Part shown: positions 1 to 9,372 of the stretch, piece by piece
How the letters are laid out: each line of letters starts with the position of its first letter
Numbering within the stretch: position 1 is the stretch's first letter
From: Streptomyces sp. 150FB
Lineage (GTDB): Bacteria > Actinomycetota > Actinomycetes > Streptomycetales > Streptomycetaceae
Reading direction: 5' to 3'
Length of the DNA: 33,689 nt
Assembly: GCF_000818195.1 (NCBI RefSeq)
Contig: NZ_JTHL01000001.1
Coordinates: 6,723,040 to 6,756,728, forward strand
Notes under the pieces: generated by a model
Database searches by the model: none
What the model was told of the DNA's origin: nothing
The model's input: the letters and a program-made list of their open reading frames with translations, nothing else
Translations under genes and position numbers: made by a program

Positions 1-3000
1 TGCTGGCGGGCGCCGGCTATGTGGCCCTCGACCCGGCACATCCGCCCGCCAGGACCCGGCAGGTACTGGCGGACAGCGGCGCCGTACTGCTGCTTACCGA
101 CCGGCCCTGGACGGACACCTTCGACAGCGGCGGCCTGCCCACGACGGTGCTCGCCGACGACGCGGGCCTGATCGCCGCCCAGTACCCGACGCCCCCGGAG
201 AGCGCGGCGCGCGCGGACACGGCGGGCGTCGCGTACCTCGCGTACACCTCCGGATCCACCGGCCGGCCCAAGGGAGTTCGCACCCCGCACCACGCCGCTG
301 CGGCCTATCTGCGCGACTACCTCGGCGGCTTCGGGCTCGGGCCGCGTGACACCGTGCTGCAACTCGCCTCACTGCCCTTCGACGCCTCCGTACGCGACCT
401 GATCGGGCCGCTGACGACCGGCGCCCGCGTGGTGCTGGTCCGGGACGACGAGGCCGCCGACCCGGAGGCCCTGGTGGCCGCGATCGACAAGCACGGCGTC
501 ACCTGCCTGCTGAGCGTGGTACCCACCCTGCTGCGTGCCCTGCTGACCGTCGCGGAACGCGCGCCCGGCCACGGTCCGAAGCTACGGCTGCTGCTCACCG
601 CGGGCGAGGCGCTCGACCTCGCGGACTGCGCCCGCGCCACGGCCGCCTTCGCCGGGCGGCCCGGAGTCGTCAACCAGTACGGCCCGACCGAGGCCACCAT
701 GACCACCACCAGCGCCGCTGTGACCGCCAAGCCCGGCGACACGGGACCCGCCCCGCTCGGCGCCCCGGTGGCGGGCGCCCGGCTGTGGATCGTCGACCGG
801 TTCGGCGACCTCGCCCCGGTCGGCGTACCCGGCGAGATCTGGATCGGCGGCGCCCGGCTCGCCGACGGTTACCACGGACAACCGGGCCTGACCGCAGGGC
901 AGTTCGTGCCCGAGCCGTTCTCCGGGCTGCCCGGCGCCCGCGCCTATCGCACCGGAGACCTGGCGCGCCGGGAGGAGGACGGCACACTCACCTTCCTCGG
1001 CCGCGGCGACGACCAGGTGAAGATCCGTGGGCAGCGGGTCGAACCGGCCGGTGTCGAGAGCGTGTTGCGCACCCTGCCGGGCGTCGAGGAGGCCGCCGTC
1101 ATAGCGGTCCGCCAGGGCGGCCCCACCGGGCAACTCCGGCTGCTGGCCTGCGTGGCGCCCGCCGGTCTCGACCCGGCGGAGGTACGCGCGGGCCTGCGCG
1201 GGCTACTGCCCGACCACCAGGTGCCCGCCGATATCCGGGTGCTGCCCGCGCTGCCGCGAACCGCCAACAACAAACTCGACCGGCGGACCCTGGCCGCGCT
1301 CGGCGAGGCCGCCATCGGTGCGCATGCGGCACCGGCCGATCCGCCGCGTACGGCCACCGAACGCGCCGTCGCCGCCGTCTTCACCGAGGTGCTCGACGCC
1401 GAACGCGTCGGCGCCCGCCCCATCGGCAGGGACGACGACTTCTTCGAACGCGGCGGCCACTCGCTGCTCGCCGCCCAACTGGCCGCCCGGCTCAACCGGT
1501 CGACGGGCAGGACGGTGCCGCTGCGGGAGATCATGGACCTGCGGACGGTGGCAGCGCTCGCCGCCCGGCTGGACGCGGACGCCCCACCCGTCGACACACG
1601 CGCGGAGGGCAAACCGCGCACGGACCGCGAACCGCGCGACCCACGACCCGTGACCACCGGGCCCCGGCCGCTCACCCCCGGCGAGGCCGCCACCTGGTGG
1701 CACTCGCGGCGGGAGCCGGACACCGCCGCCTACCACATAGGTTTCCAGGCACGTGTCGGCGGACCACTCGACGAGATCGCGCTGGTCCGCGCCCTGGACG
1801 CGCTGGTGACCAGGCACGAAGCGCTGCGCACCCGCTTCCCCGCGACCGGAGCGGGACCCGTCAGGACCGTCGACCCGCTGGCGCTGCTGCCGTTGGCCAG
1901 GGCGGACACCAGGGCCGACGCCGATCCGCCCGGTGCGGCGCTCGCGCTGGCCCTCACCGACCTGCGGGCCCCGTTCGACCTCGGCCGCGCGCCGCTCGCC
2001 CGGGCCACCGTGATCCGGTGCGGGGACGAGGAGTACGTGCTCGGCCTGACCGTCCACCACATCGTCTCCGACGGGTGGACACTGTCCGTCCTGGAACGCG
2101 ACCTCACCACCCTCTACAACGAACTCGCCGCCGGACGGCTCCCCGCCCTCGAACCGGCCGCCGGATTCACCCGCTGGGTGCCCGCCGAGCCCGTGGAGCT
2201 GGACTCGCCCGGCCAGGCGGCGGGCGCCGCGTTCTGGGCGGACCGGCTGCGCGGGATCCCCGCCGTACTCCCGCTGCCCACCGACCTGCCACGGCCCGCC
2301 TCCTGGTCGACGGCCGGGGCGCTGGAGCTGTTCGACCTCGCACCCGAGGTCGCCTCGGGCGTACGGCGCCTCGCCGGGGAGACCGGTGCCACCGACTTCA
2401 TGGTGCTGCTGGCCGCCGTGCAGCGATGGCTGGGCGAACTCTCCGGCGCCCGGCGGTTCCTGGTGGCCGTACCCGTGTCCAACCGGCCCGACCCCGACTC
2501 CGAGAACACCGCAGGACCCTTCGCCAACATCGTGCCGGTCCCCGCCGACCTGCGCGGGGAGCCCTCGTTCAGTGAGCTGGTCGGGCGCGTCAAGGAGACC
2601 TTCCTCGACGTGTGGGAGCACCGCGCTGTGCCGTTCGAGCTGCTCGCCGACCGTTACGCGGCGGACGACGGGAGCCGGCCCCCGCTCTGCCAGGCGATGT
2701 TCGCCGTACAGAACGTGCCCGCCGCCGGCCGGAGCCTGAGCGGCCTGACCACCACGCCGCTCACACCGGACCGCGGCACCTGCCGGTACGAACTGCACCT
2801 GCGCTGCTACGACACTCCGGACGGAGGGCTGTCCGGCTGGCTGGAGTACAGCACCTCGCTGTTCGAACCGGACGCGCTGCGACGCAGGCTGGACGGCTTC
2901 CTGACGGTGCTGCGCGACGCGGTGGAACAGCCCGAAGCGAGGCGCCCGGACCGCCCGGACCGCCCCGACCCCCTGGACCGCCCCGACCGTCCGGACCGCC

Positions 3001-3026
3001 TCGACCCCCCTCTCGGAGAGCAGTGA
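1..3026 (+). CDS. NRPS, partial at 5' end: adenylation - carrier - condensation (A-T-C)
   Basis: The frame is open from the left edge (first full codon at base 3), so the N-terminus lies outside the window; about 1007 residues are visible. The A domain starts inside its A2 region (GYVALDP) and shows A3 [11 protein letters not shown]5 NQYGPTE, A7 YRTGD, A8 near DDQVKIRG and A10 NNKLDRR. Aligning by eye to GrsA gives the pocket code D-A-R-S-L-A-Q-M-T, which I cannot assign to a substrate. The carrier domain has GGHSLL with its phosphopantetheine serine at visible residue 487. A complete condensation domain follows, with RHEALRTRF and an intact HHIVSDG (visible residues 685-691). The protein ends in a proline/aspartate/arginine repeat with no carrier, TE or epimerase after the C domain. 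Ending in C implies that the acceptor carrier is on another protein. The MFS gene begins one base after the stop, so the two are probably cotranscribed. Confidence 0.95.
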   Translation, partial: LAGAGYVALDPAHPPARTRQVLADSGAVLLLTDRPWTDTFDSGGLPTTVLADDAGLIAAQYPTPPESAARADTAGVAYLAYTSGSTGRPKGVRTPHHAAAAYLRDYLGGFGLGPRDTVLQLASLPFDASVRDLIGPLTTGARVVLVRDDEAADPEALVAAIDKHGVTCLLSVVPTLLRALLTVAERAPGHGPKLRLLLTAGEALDLADCARATAAFAGRPGVVNQYGPTEATMTTTSAAVTAKPGDTGPAPLGAPVAGARLWIVDRFGDLAPVGVPGEIWIGGARLADGYHGQPGLTAGQFVPEPFSGLPGARAYRTGDLARREEDGTLTFLGRGDDQVKIRGQRVEPAGVESVLRTLPGVEEAAVIAVRQGGPTGQLRLLACVAPAGLDPAEVRAGLRGLLPDHQVPADIRVLPALPRTANNKLDRRTLAALGEAAIGAHAAPADPPRTATERAVAAVFTEVLDAERVGARPIGRDDDFFERGGHSLLAAQLAARLNRSTGRTVPLREIMDLRTVAALAARLDADAPPVDTRAEGKPRTDREPRDPRPVTTGPRPLTPGEAATWWHSRREPDTAAYHIGFQARVGGPLDEIALVRALDALVTRHEALRTRFPATGAGPVRTVDPLALLPLARADTRADADPPGAALALALTDLRAPFDLGRAPLARATVIRCGDEEYVLGLTVHHIVSDGWTLSVLERDLTTLYNELAAGRLPALEPAAGFTRWVPAEPVELDSPGQAAGAAFWADRLRGIPAVLPLPTDLPRPASWSTAGALELFDLAPEVASGVRRLAGETGATDFMVLLAAVQRWLGELSGARRFLVAVPVSNRPDPDSENTAGPFANIVPVPADLRGEPSFSELVGRVKETFLDVWEHRAVPFELLADRYAADDGSRPPLCQAMFAVQNVPAAGRSLSGLTTTPLTPDRGTCRYELHLRCYDTPDGGLSGWLEYSTSLFEPDALRRRLDGFLTVLRDAVEQPEARRPDRPDRPDPLDRPDRPDRLDPPLGEQ
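2943..3013 (+). repeat. Degenerate Pro-Asp-Arg coding repeat at an NRPS C-terminus
   Basis: The last roughly 25 codons of the NRPS are a degenerate repeat built on CCGGACCGC-like 9-bp units, encoding Arg-Pro-Asp runs. It follows the condensation domain directly. It resembles a disordered tail, not a known docking domain. Confidence 0.7.
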
Positions 3027-3027
3027 C

Positions 3028-4380
3028 GTGCGTGTCTTCAACCTGATCTGGGCCGGCCAGGGCGTCTCCCTCATCGGCACCGGGATGACCACCTTCGGCA
3101 TCGGTGTCTGGGTCTTCGCCAGGACCGGATCGCCGACCGCCTTCGCGCTGCTGATCATGGCGGGCTCGCTGCCCGGGCTGCTGACGCTGCCGTTCGCCGG
3201 GGCCCTGGTGGACCGCTGGGACCGGCGCCGGGTGATGCTGCTCAGCGACCTCGGCACGGCGGTGGCGCCGCTGGCGGTGGTCGCGCTGAACGCGGCCGGC
3301 GCGCTGCGGCTCTGGCATTTGTACGCCCTGGTGGTGATCGGCTCGGTGTTCAAGGCGTTCCAGTGGCCGGCGTTCTCCAGCCTGGTACCGCAGATCGTCG
3401 CCAAGGACGACCTGGGCAGGGCCAACGGCCGGGTCGGTCTCGCCGAGGCCGCCGCCTCCGTCTTCGGCGAGCTGCTCGGCGGCGGCCTCTACGGCGTCGC
3501 CGGGCTGAACGCGCTGCTGCTCGCCGACCTCGGCAGCTTCGTCCTCGCCGTCGGCACGACCCTGTTCTCGTACCGGCTGCTGCCCGCGATCCCGCCCGCG
3601 CGGACCGCCGAGGCCGACCGGGGGCCGCTGGTCACGGAGATGACGGAGGGGTGGCGCTTCATCCGGCGGCGGCCGGGGCTGTTCGGGCTGCTGCTGTTCT
3701 TCGCGGCGAACAACCTGCTGATGGAAACGGCGCTGGTCCTGGTCTCACCGCTGGTGCTCAGCGGCCACGCGCCCTCGGCGCTCGGTGTGGTGAACGCGAT
3801 CGGCGCCGTCGGCATGGTCGTGGTCAGCGGTGTCATCAGCCTGACCCGGCCGCCCAGGCGGCTGGTCAGGGCCATCCTCACCGTCGCCACCCTGCACGGC
3901 TGCCTGCTGGTCGTCATGGGCGCGAGCCATGGTGCGCTGTGGCTGCTGTCGGCCGGCCTGTTCGGCATCCTCGGCGGGTACGCGGTCACCAACGCGGTGA
4001 CGGCGACACTCTGGCAGCGCAAGACACCCGTCGAGGTCCAGGGCCGGGTCTTCGCCGTCCGCCGCATGATCGCCTGGTCCGCCGACCCGGTCGCGTTCGG
4101 CATCGCGGGGCCGGTCGCCCAGTTCGTCGGCGCCCCTCTGGTGACGGCGACCGCGGCCCACCACATCACCGGCTCGGGCGCGGGGGCGGGCACGGCCATG
4201 GTCTTCCTGATCGCGGGCCCGCTGCTGCTTGCCGTGGTTGCGGTCACCTGGCTGCGCCCCCGGGTACGCCGCATGGAGCACGAACTCCCGGACGTGGACG
4301 CGGAAGTGGCGGCCCCGTCCGCCCACCCCGGCGGCGGTAACCCCGAGCCGGAGCCCGAACTCGCGCCGGCGGGGAGCTGA
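3028..4380 (+). CDS. MFS family efflux transporter
   Basis: A 450-residue integral membrane protein of the major facilitator superfamily, of the EntS/MFS_3-like exporter type, with about 12 hydrophobic segments. The first spans the N-terminal NLIWAGQG region, and the typical loop motif DRWDRRR follows TM2. The C-terminus is a Pro/Glu-rich cytoplasmic tail of about 35 residues. The GTG start at 3028 lies one base after the NRPS stop and has a GGAGAG ribosome-binding site about 7 bases upstream, supporting translational coupling. Location and family suggest export of the cluster product, and so self-protection. Substrate specificity cannot be read from sequence. Family assignment is secure; the export role is inference. 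Confidence 0.9.
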   Translation: MRVFNLIWAGQGVSLIGTGMTTFGIGVWVFARTGSPTAFALLIMAGSLPGLLTLPFAGALVDRWDRRRVMLLSDLGTAVAPLAVVALNAAGALRLWHLYALVVIGSVFKAFQWPAFSSLVPQIVAKDDLGRANGRVGLAEAAASVFGELLGGGLYGVAGLNALLLADLGSFVLAVGTTLFSYRLLPAIPPARTAEADRGPLVTEMTEGWRFIRRRPGLFGLLLFFAANNLLMETALVLVSPLVLSGHAPSALGVVNAIGAVGMVVVSGVISLTRPPRRLVRAILTVATLHGCLLVVMGASHGALWLLSAGLFGILGGYAVTNAVTATLWQRKTPVEVQGRVFAVRRMIAWSADPVAFGIAGPVAQFVGAPLVTATAAHHITGSGAGAGTAMVFLIAGPLLLAVVAVTWLRPRVRRMEHELPDVDAEVAAPSAHPGGGNPEPEPELAPAGS

Positions 4381-4477
4381 CGGGGAGCCGCCCGTGGGCC
4401 CCCTGTCCGAGCCGCTCGCCTGGCAGAACTCCACGCTGCTCAGGGGCGCCGGACGAGGACCGACGGCCCTCGCGTAC

Positions 4478-4506
4478 GGGCACCCGTCCACCGGGAACGG
4501 GTGCCC
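4478..4506. terminator. Probable bidirectional terminator hairpin
   Basis: A perfect 10-bp inverted repeat, GGGCACCCGT (4478-4487) and ACGGGTGCCC (4497-4506), with a 9-base loop. It sits in the 140-bp gap between the convergent ends of the MFS gene (4380) and the leftward NRPS (4521), where a shared terminator is expected. There is no T-tract, which is common for Streptomyces terminators. The rest of the gap shows nothing else. Confidence 0.7.
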
Positions 4507-4520
4507 ACCGCGTGGAGCGA

Positions 4521-7500
4521 TCAGGTGACAGGCCTCAACGCATCGAGTGCCGCGCCCAGTTGGGCGACGGACGGGTGCTGGAAGATCAGAGCCACCGGGA
4601 ACGACGTACCGGACTCGCGTTTGATCCGGGTCGCCGCCTTCATGGCCATGACCGAGTGGCCGCCCAGCGCGAAGAAGCTCGCGTGGACGTCGATCTCGGG
4701 GACACCGAGAATGGCGGACATGACGTCGGCGATGAGGCGTTCGGTGGGCGTACGCGGCGCCGGCACCGACCCGGCGACGGGCCCAGGATCGGTGGACCGG
4801 AGTGCCGACAGGGCCTGACGGTCCACCTTTCCGCTGGTGGTGAGGGGGAGTTCGGGCAGCTCGCGGAAGGTGCCGGGGACCATCGCGCGCGGCAGGTGGG
4901 CCGCGGTGAACTCCGCGAGTTCCGGGCCGCCCGGCGCCGCGCCGCCGACCGCGCCGTCCGCCGCGACGACATACGCGACGAGCGCCTCACCGTCCGCCCC
5001 GACACGGCTCTTCACCACGACCGCCGCGCCGACCCCCGGATGCCGCCGCAGCGTCTGCTCGATCTCGCCGGGCTCCACCCGTACACCGTTGATCTTGAGC
5101 TGTCCGTCGGCCCTGCCCAGGAAGACGATCTCGCCGTTCACCCGGCGGATGCCCCGGTCGCCGGTGCGGTACAGCCGCCCGCCGTCGCCGGACGGGTCCG
5201 GCACGAAGGCCGCGGCCGTCTTCGCCGGGTCCCGCCAGTAGCCCCGGGCCAGCCCCGTCCCGCCGAGGTAGAGGTCGCCGGGGACCCCGGCGGGGGAGGG
5301 CCGCAGCGCCTCGTCGAGTACGTACATCCGGGCGTTGCCCAGGGGCAGCCCGATCGGCACCACCCGGGCTTCGGCGTCCCGCGGTGTGCAGGTGTGCACG
5401 GTCGAGTCGATGCTCGCCTCCGTCACACCCCAGTGGTTGTGCAGCCGCCGGCCCTCGCCGCCGAGACGTTCCTCGAAGAGCCTCACCAGGCCCGGCGGCA
5501 GCGCCTCGCCGCTGGTGAACACATCGCGGAGCGCCGACAGCCGGGCCCGCTCCTCGGCGGTGATCTCGGCGAGGAACAGGCCGAGCACGACCGGTACGAA
5601 GAACAGCGCGACCACCCCGCGCTCCGCCGCCGTACGGACGATCGCCGCGGGATCGCGGTGCAGGCCCGGCGGCAGGAAGTGGCAGGTCGCGCCGGACAGC
5701 AGCGGCCAGAACAGCTCGACGGCCGAGTCGTCGAAACCGATGACCGTCTTCTGGAGCACCACCTCGCCCACCGCCAGCGGATGCTTGTCTCGCAGGTCGC
5801 TCAGCCGGTTGACCCACCCGGCGTGCGAGTTGGCCGCCGCCTTCGGGACCCCGGTGGAGCCGGAGGTGAAGAAGACCGACACCAGGTGACCGGGGAGGAC
5901 CGACACGTCGGGCGGCGCGTCGCAGCCACCAGCGGCCGTCGCCGTGTCGACGCCCACCACCCGGATGCCCAGGGCCGCTTCCCGCTCCGTACCGGCGGCC
6001 TCGTCACGGGTGACACACACCGGTGCGCCCGCTTCGGCGAGCAGCGTCCGGGCGCGCCCGGACGGTGCCTCGGGGTCGATCGGAAGGTAGGCGCCGCCCG
6101 CCTTGAGTACGCCCAGCAGCGCCACCGCCAGCTCCACCGACCGGTCGACCAGCACCCCCACCGGGACGTCGGGGCCCACCCCGGCGGCGACCAGCCGGTG
6201 CGCGAGGGCGTTGGCACGCCGGTCGAGACCGGCGTACGTGAGTTCGCCGTCGGCGTCGCTGACCGCGACGGCACCGGGGGTCCTGACGGCCTGCTCGGCG
6301 ACGAGTTCGTGCAGACACCGGTCGGGGAAGGGACGGCCGGTGTCGTTCCACCCGGCCAGTCCCCCGGCGTACGAGGGGACCGACCGGGGCGCCAGATCGG
6401 TCACCGGCGTCCCGGGGCCGGACCCGACGAGCGCCCGCAGCAACTCGACGAAGCCCTCCGCCTCGCGCGCCAGCGCCTCGGCCGAGTACAGGCCGGTGTT
6501 CCCGTCGAAGTGGACGGAGAGACCGTCGGTCTTCCCCGGTACCGCCGAGATCGACAGGTCGTCCACCACGCCGACCGACGTCACCTCGCTGTCCGCCCGG
6601 TCGGGGCCGAACTCCAGCCCCCGGTTGCTCTGGTGGACGTTGACGAGCGCGCCGTACAGCGGTGTGCCCGGCTCCGTACCGAGATCGCGCAGGGTGTGCT
6701 CGATGCGGTAACGCTGGTGGCGCAGCGCCGCCTTGAGGTCGTGGGAGATGCCACCGACGAGCGAGCCGACGGTGCTCCCGGCGTCGAACCGCACCCGCAG
6801 CGGAACGATGTTGGACGCGTACAGCGGGGTACGCCGGGCGAGCGCACCGGCCCGGCCGGTGACGGGCACACCCACGAACAGGTCATCGGCACCGGTCCGG
6901 TGGCGCAGATAGGCGGCGACAGCCGCGGCGAAGACCGCCGGCCATCCCGTACGCAGCCGCCGGCCGAGCAGGGACAGCCCGGACACGACACCGGGACCCG
7001 CCTCCAGGGTGGCCCGGTGGAAGTCGGGCAGCACCCGCCCGCCGTACGTGGCCAGGCTGAACACCGGGGGGCGATCGGCGCAGTAGTCGCGCCAGTAGGC
7101 CCGGTCGGCGGCGTGGTCGGTGGACCGCCGGTAGGCGAGATCGGCCGCGACGAACTCCTCGGCCGGCCCGAAGGGGCAGGGCGGTATCTCCTCGCCCGCG
7201 ACGAGGGCGGTGTAGATGGCGGCCGCCCGGTCGAAGACCAGGTGGATGCTGTAACCGTCCATCAGGATGTGGTGGGACCGCCCGTGGACGGCGATCCTTC
7301 TGTCCTCCAGCACGAAGACCGCGGCGATCGTGTGTCCATGGCCGTGACTGTGCCGGCGCAGGTCCGGGGTGCTGAGCCGGTCCTTCTCGATCCAGGCGTC
7401 CATGGCCGCCTCCGGATCGGGCTCGGAGCGCAGGTCGTGGACGGAGACATGGGCGGGACCCGGGATCCGGCGGGCGGCCGGTCCGTCCGGGGTGTCGAGG

Positions 7501-7832
7501 AACGCGGCGTTCATCACACCGGACTCCTCCCAGGCGAGGGCGAAGGACCGACGCAGCAACTCCGGGTCGGCCTCGGCCCGCAGATCCATGTGCCCGCCGA
7601 CGTTCCCGGCGGGGGAGAGGGGGTCCAGCTCGTGCAGGATCCACGCCTCCGTCTGGGAGGCGGTCAGCGGGATCGCCTCGGTGCCGCCCGGCACGGGCGG
7701 GCCGGGTGCGGCGCTGTTCCGCTCGGGCCCGCTCTGTCCCTTCAGCTTGTGCTCCGGCTGGCTCTGTTCCGGCCCGTTCTGCTCCGGCCCGTTCTGTTCC
7801 GGCCCGCTCTGTTCCTGTGGCAACGCCGTCAC
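4521..7832 (-). CDS. NRPS, single module C-A-T
   Basis: A 1103-residue protein. An N-terminal linker of about 45 residues is rich in Gly-Pro-Glu-Gln repeats. The condensation domain follows with intact HHILMDG (His187-His188, Asp192), then an adenylation domain (about 460-980; A3 TSGSTGVPK, A7 YRTGD), then a carrier domain with GGHS (Ser1060). The A5 motif is NHWGVTE instead of the usual YGPTE. The pocket code read by eye is D-D-V-F-F-S-H-I-D, which I cannot assign. The protein stops 45 residues after the carrier serine, with no TE or docking domain. The GTG start at 7832 overlaps the aminotransferase stop (GTGA), with GGAGAGG just upstream; frame-compatible codons farther upstream lie inside the aminotransferase gene. 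It is the last gene of the minus-strand operon and should depend on the MbtH two genes upstream. Confidence 0.93.
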   Translation of the reverse strand: MTALPQEQSGPEQNGPEQNGPEQSQPEHKLKGQSGPERNSAAPGPPVPGGTEAIPLTASQTEAWILHELDPLSPAGNVGGHMDLRAEADPELLRRSFALAWEESGVMNAAFLDTPDGPAARRIPGPAHVSVHDLRSEPDPEAAMDAWIEKDRLSTPDLRRHSHGHGHTIAAVFVLEDRRIAVHGRSHHILMDGYSIHLVFDRAAAIYTALVAGEEIPPCPFGPAEEFVAADLAYRRSTDHAADRAYWRDYCADRPPVFSLATYGGRVLPDFHRATLEAGPGVVSGLSLLGRRLRTGWPAVFAAAVAAYLRHRTGADDLFVGVPVTGRAGALARRTPLYASNIVPLRVRFDAGSTVGSLVGGISHDLKAALRHQRYRIEHTLRDLGTEPGTPLYGALVNVHQSNRGLEFGPDRADSEVTSVGVVDDLSISAVPGKTDGLSVHFDGNTGLYSAEALAREAEGFVELLRALVGSGPGTPVTDLAPRSVPSYAGGLAGWNDTGRPFPDRCLHELVAEQAVRTPGAVAVSDADGELTYAGLDRRANALAHRLVAAGVGPDVPVGVLVDRSVELAVALLGVLKAGGAYLPIDPEAPSGRARTLLAEAGAPVCVTRDEAAGTEREAALGIRVVGVDTATAAGGCDAPPDVSVLPGHLVSVFFTSGSTGVPKAAANSHAGWVNRLSDLRDKHPLAVGEVVLQKTVIGFDDSAVELFWPLLSGATCHFLPPGLHRDPAAIVRTAAERGVVALFFVPVVLGLFLAEITAEERARLSALRDVFTSGEALPPGLVRLFEERLGGEGRRLHNHWGVTEASIDSTVHTCTPRDAEARVVPIGLPLGNARMYVLDEALRPSPAGVPGDLYLGGTGLARGYWRDPAKTAAAFVPDPSGDGGRLYRTGDRGIRRVNGEIVFLGRADGQLKINGVRVEPGEIEQTLRRHPGVGAAVVVKSRVGADGEALVAYVVAADGAVGGAAPGGPELAEFTAAHLPRAMVPGTFRELPELPLTTSGKVDRQALSALRSTDPGPVAGSVPAPRTPTERLIADVMSAILGVPEIDVHASFFALGGHSVMAMKAATRIKRESGTSFPVALIFQHPSVAQLGAALDALRPVT
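7764..7815 (-). repeat. 15-bp tandem repeat in NRPS N-terminal linker
   Basis: About 3.5 copies of a 15-bp unit (plus-strand form CTGTTCCGGCCCGTT) at 7764-7778, 7779-7793, 7794-7808 and a partial copy. They encode Gly-Pro-Glu-Gln-(Asn/Ser) near the N-terminus. The period is a multiple of three, so copy changes keep the frame. Confidence 0.85.
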
Positions 7833-9115
7833 CCCTCTCCGCGCGGTGTGCCGGCCGTCCAGTCCGCCGCTTGCGCCTCGGCCATCGCCTCGGCGATCAC
7901 GCCGAGGCCGTGCAGCAGGTCGTCCCGGCCCGTGGTCAGCGGCGGAATGATCTTCAGGACCTCGTCGGAGCGCCCGCAGGTCTCGGCGATCAGGCCCTCC
8001 CGGAAGCAGATCTCCGAGACCCGCTTCGCCGACAGCCTTGTCGTACGGAAGTCCACGCCCCAGATCAGCCCGTGGCCCCGGACCTCCACGCCGTAACCGG
8101 CGCTCAGTTTCCCCAGGGCCTCGGCGACGAGCGCGCCGTGCTCCTCGACGGTCTCGGCGAGGCGGGTGTCGGCCCAGTACGTGCGCAGCGCCGCCGTCGC
8201 GGCCACGAAGGCGAGCTGGTTGCCCCGGAAGGTCCCGCTGTGCTGGCCGGGCGCCCACACGTCGTACTCCGGCCTGATCAGGAGCAGCGACATCGGCAGC
8301 CCGTAGCCGCCGATCGACTTCGAGAGCGTCACCAGGTCGGGGACCACCCCGGCCCGCTCGAAGGAGAAGAACGTGCCCGTTCTGCCGCAGCCCATCTGGA
8401 TGTCGTCGACGATCATCAGCATCCCGTACTGGTCGCACAGGGCGCGCACCTCCCGGAGGAAGGAGTCCGGAGCCGGGTAGACACCGCCCTCGCCCTGGGT
8501 GGTCTCCAGCAGGACCGCCGCCGGTTTGTCGACGCCCGAGCTGGGGTCCTCCAGCATCCGCCGCAGCAGGCCGATCGTGTCGAACGGCCCCTGCGGGGAC
8601 TCCGGGTAGGGGACCGAGGTGACCGGCGGGAGGCCGGGGGCCAGCCCCCGTCTGAAGTACGCGGAACCGGTGGCGGCGAGCGCGCCCGCGCTCACACCGT
8701 GGAAGGCGCCGGAGAAGGCGACGGCGCTGTGCCGGCCGGTCGCCAGGCGCGCCAGTTTGAGTGCGGCCTCCACCGCGTTGGCACCGGAAGGGCTACAGAA
8801 CTGGATCTTGTGGTCGAGCTCGCGCGGCGCCAGCACGAGGTCGCGGAAGGTCTCCATGAACTCGGCCTTGGCGGTGGTCCACAGATCCAGGCCGTGGGTG
8901 ATGCCGTCGGACGCGATGTACGCGAGCAGCGCGTCCTTGAGCGGTTCCGGGTTGTGACCGTAGTTGAGCGAGCCGGCCCCGGCCAGGAAGTCGAGGTAGC
9001 GCTCGCCGTTCCCGCCGTGGATCCAGCTCCCCTTGGCAGAGGTGAAGACCTCGGGGAAGGACCGGGAGTACGAGCGGACCGCCGACTCCAGGTCCAGCAT
9101 GGCGTCCGTACTCAT
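7829..9115 (-). CDS. Diaminobutyrate--2-oxoglutarate aminotransferase (EctB family, class III PLP)
   Basis: A 428-residue class III PLP-dependent aminotransferase. It has the usual EctB length and landmarks: the [13 protein letters not shown] region near the N-terminus, [16 protein letters not shown], the [12 protein letters not shown] segment containing the cofactor-binding Asp, and [13 protein letters not shown] with the Schiff-base lysine at Lys266. The family converts L-aspartate-4-semialdehyde plus glutamate to L-2,4-diaminobutyrate. No ectA or ectC is present, so diaminobutyrate is more likely an NRPS building block here than an ectoine precursor. The ATG at 9115 overlaps the MbtH stop (ATGA) and has GAGG five bases upstream. 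The stop overlaps the next NRPS start. The family is clear; the exact regiochemistry and product are inferred from homology and context. Confidence 0.92.
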   Translation of the reverse strand: MSTDAMLDLESAVRSYSRSFPEVFTSAKGSWIHGGNGERYLDFLAGAGSLNYGHNPEPLKDALLAYIASDGITHGLDLWTTAKAEFMETFRDLVLAPRELDHKIQFCSPSGANAVEAALKLARLATGRHSAVAFSGAFHGVSAGALAATGSAYFRRGLAPGLPPVTSVPYPESPQGPFDTIGLLRRMLEDPSSGVDKPAAVLLETTQGEGGVYPAPDSFLREVRALCDQYGMLMIVDDIQMGCGRTGTFFSFERAGVVPDLVTLSKSIGGYGLPMSLLLIRPEYDVWAPGQHSGTFRGNQLAFVAATAALRTYWADTRLAETVEEHGALVAEALGKLSAGYGVEVRGHGLIWGVDFRTTRLSAKRVSEICFREGLIAETCGRSDEVLKIIPPLTTGRDDLLHGLGVIAEAMAEAQAADWTAGTPRGEG

Positions 9116-9372
9116 GACGCCTCGGTTCCGGATACCGCTCCCGCCCCGGCACCGGCGGCGACCCGCTCGGCGATCCGGTTGCGCAGGCTCAGCGGGCGCA
9201 TGTCCGCCCACACCCGCTCGATGTGCGCCAGACACTCCTCCCTGCTGCCCGCCGTGCCCTCGTCGGTCCAGCCGGGCGCGTTCTCGCGGTCCTCCGGCCA
9301 GATCGAGTACTGCTCCTCGTGGTTCAGGACCACCTTGAAGGGCTGGGTCCGGGTCTCGGAATGCTCCGTCAT
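9112..9372 (-). CDS. MbtH-like protein
   Basis: An 86-residue member of the MbtH family, small cytosolic partners that bind NRPS adenylation domains and support their folding and activity. The signature is complete: [10 protein letters not shown], then PGW about eight residues on, and a C-terminal helix with [11 protein letters not shown]. It is longer than the usual 65-75 residues because of an Ala/Gly-rich tail of about 15 residues. The ATG at 9372 overlaps the preceding NRPS stop, and its own stop overlaps the aminotransferase start, so it is tightly coupled to both. It probably serves the two minus-strand A domains and perhaps others in the cluster. Confidence 0.95.
   Translation of the reverse strand: MTEHSETRTQPFKVVLNHEEQYSIWPEDRENAPGWTDEGTAGSREECLAHIERVWADMRPLSLRNRIAERVAAGAGAGAVSGTEAS

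Noticed and set aside
7764..7815. Short regularly spaced repeats considered as a CRISPR array
   Set aside because: The copies are directly adjacent 15-bp coding units with no spacers and lie inside an NRPS reading frame.
4512..8096. A 1194-codon plus-strand ORF opposite the C-A-T NRPS
   Set aside because: Antisense shadow of a gene with clear C, A and T motifs; no family signal of its own.
7833..8438. Upstream extension of the C-A-T NRPS frame into the aminotransferase gene
   Set aside because: The extension overlaps conserved EctB sequence in another frame and is Arg/Gly-rich; the GTG at 7832 with its ribosome-binding site and 4-nt overlap is a better start.
7829..9115. Ectoine biosynthesis locus
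   Set aside because: Only the EctB-type gene is present; ectA, ectC and ectD are missing and the neighbours are NRPS genes joined by overlaps.
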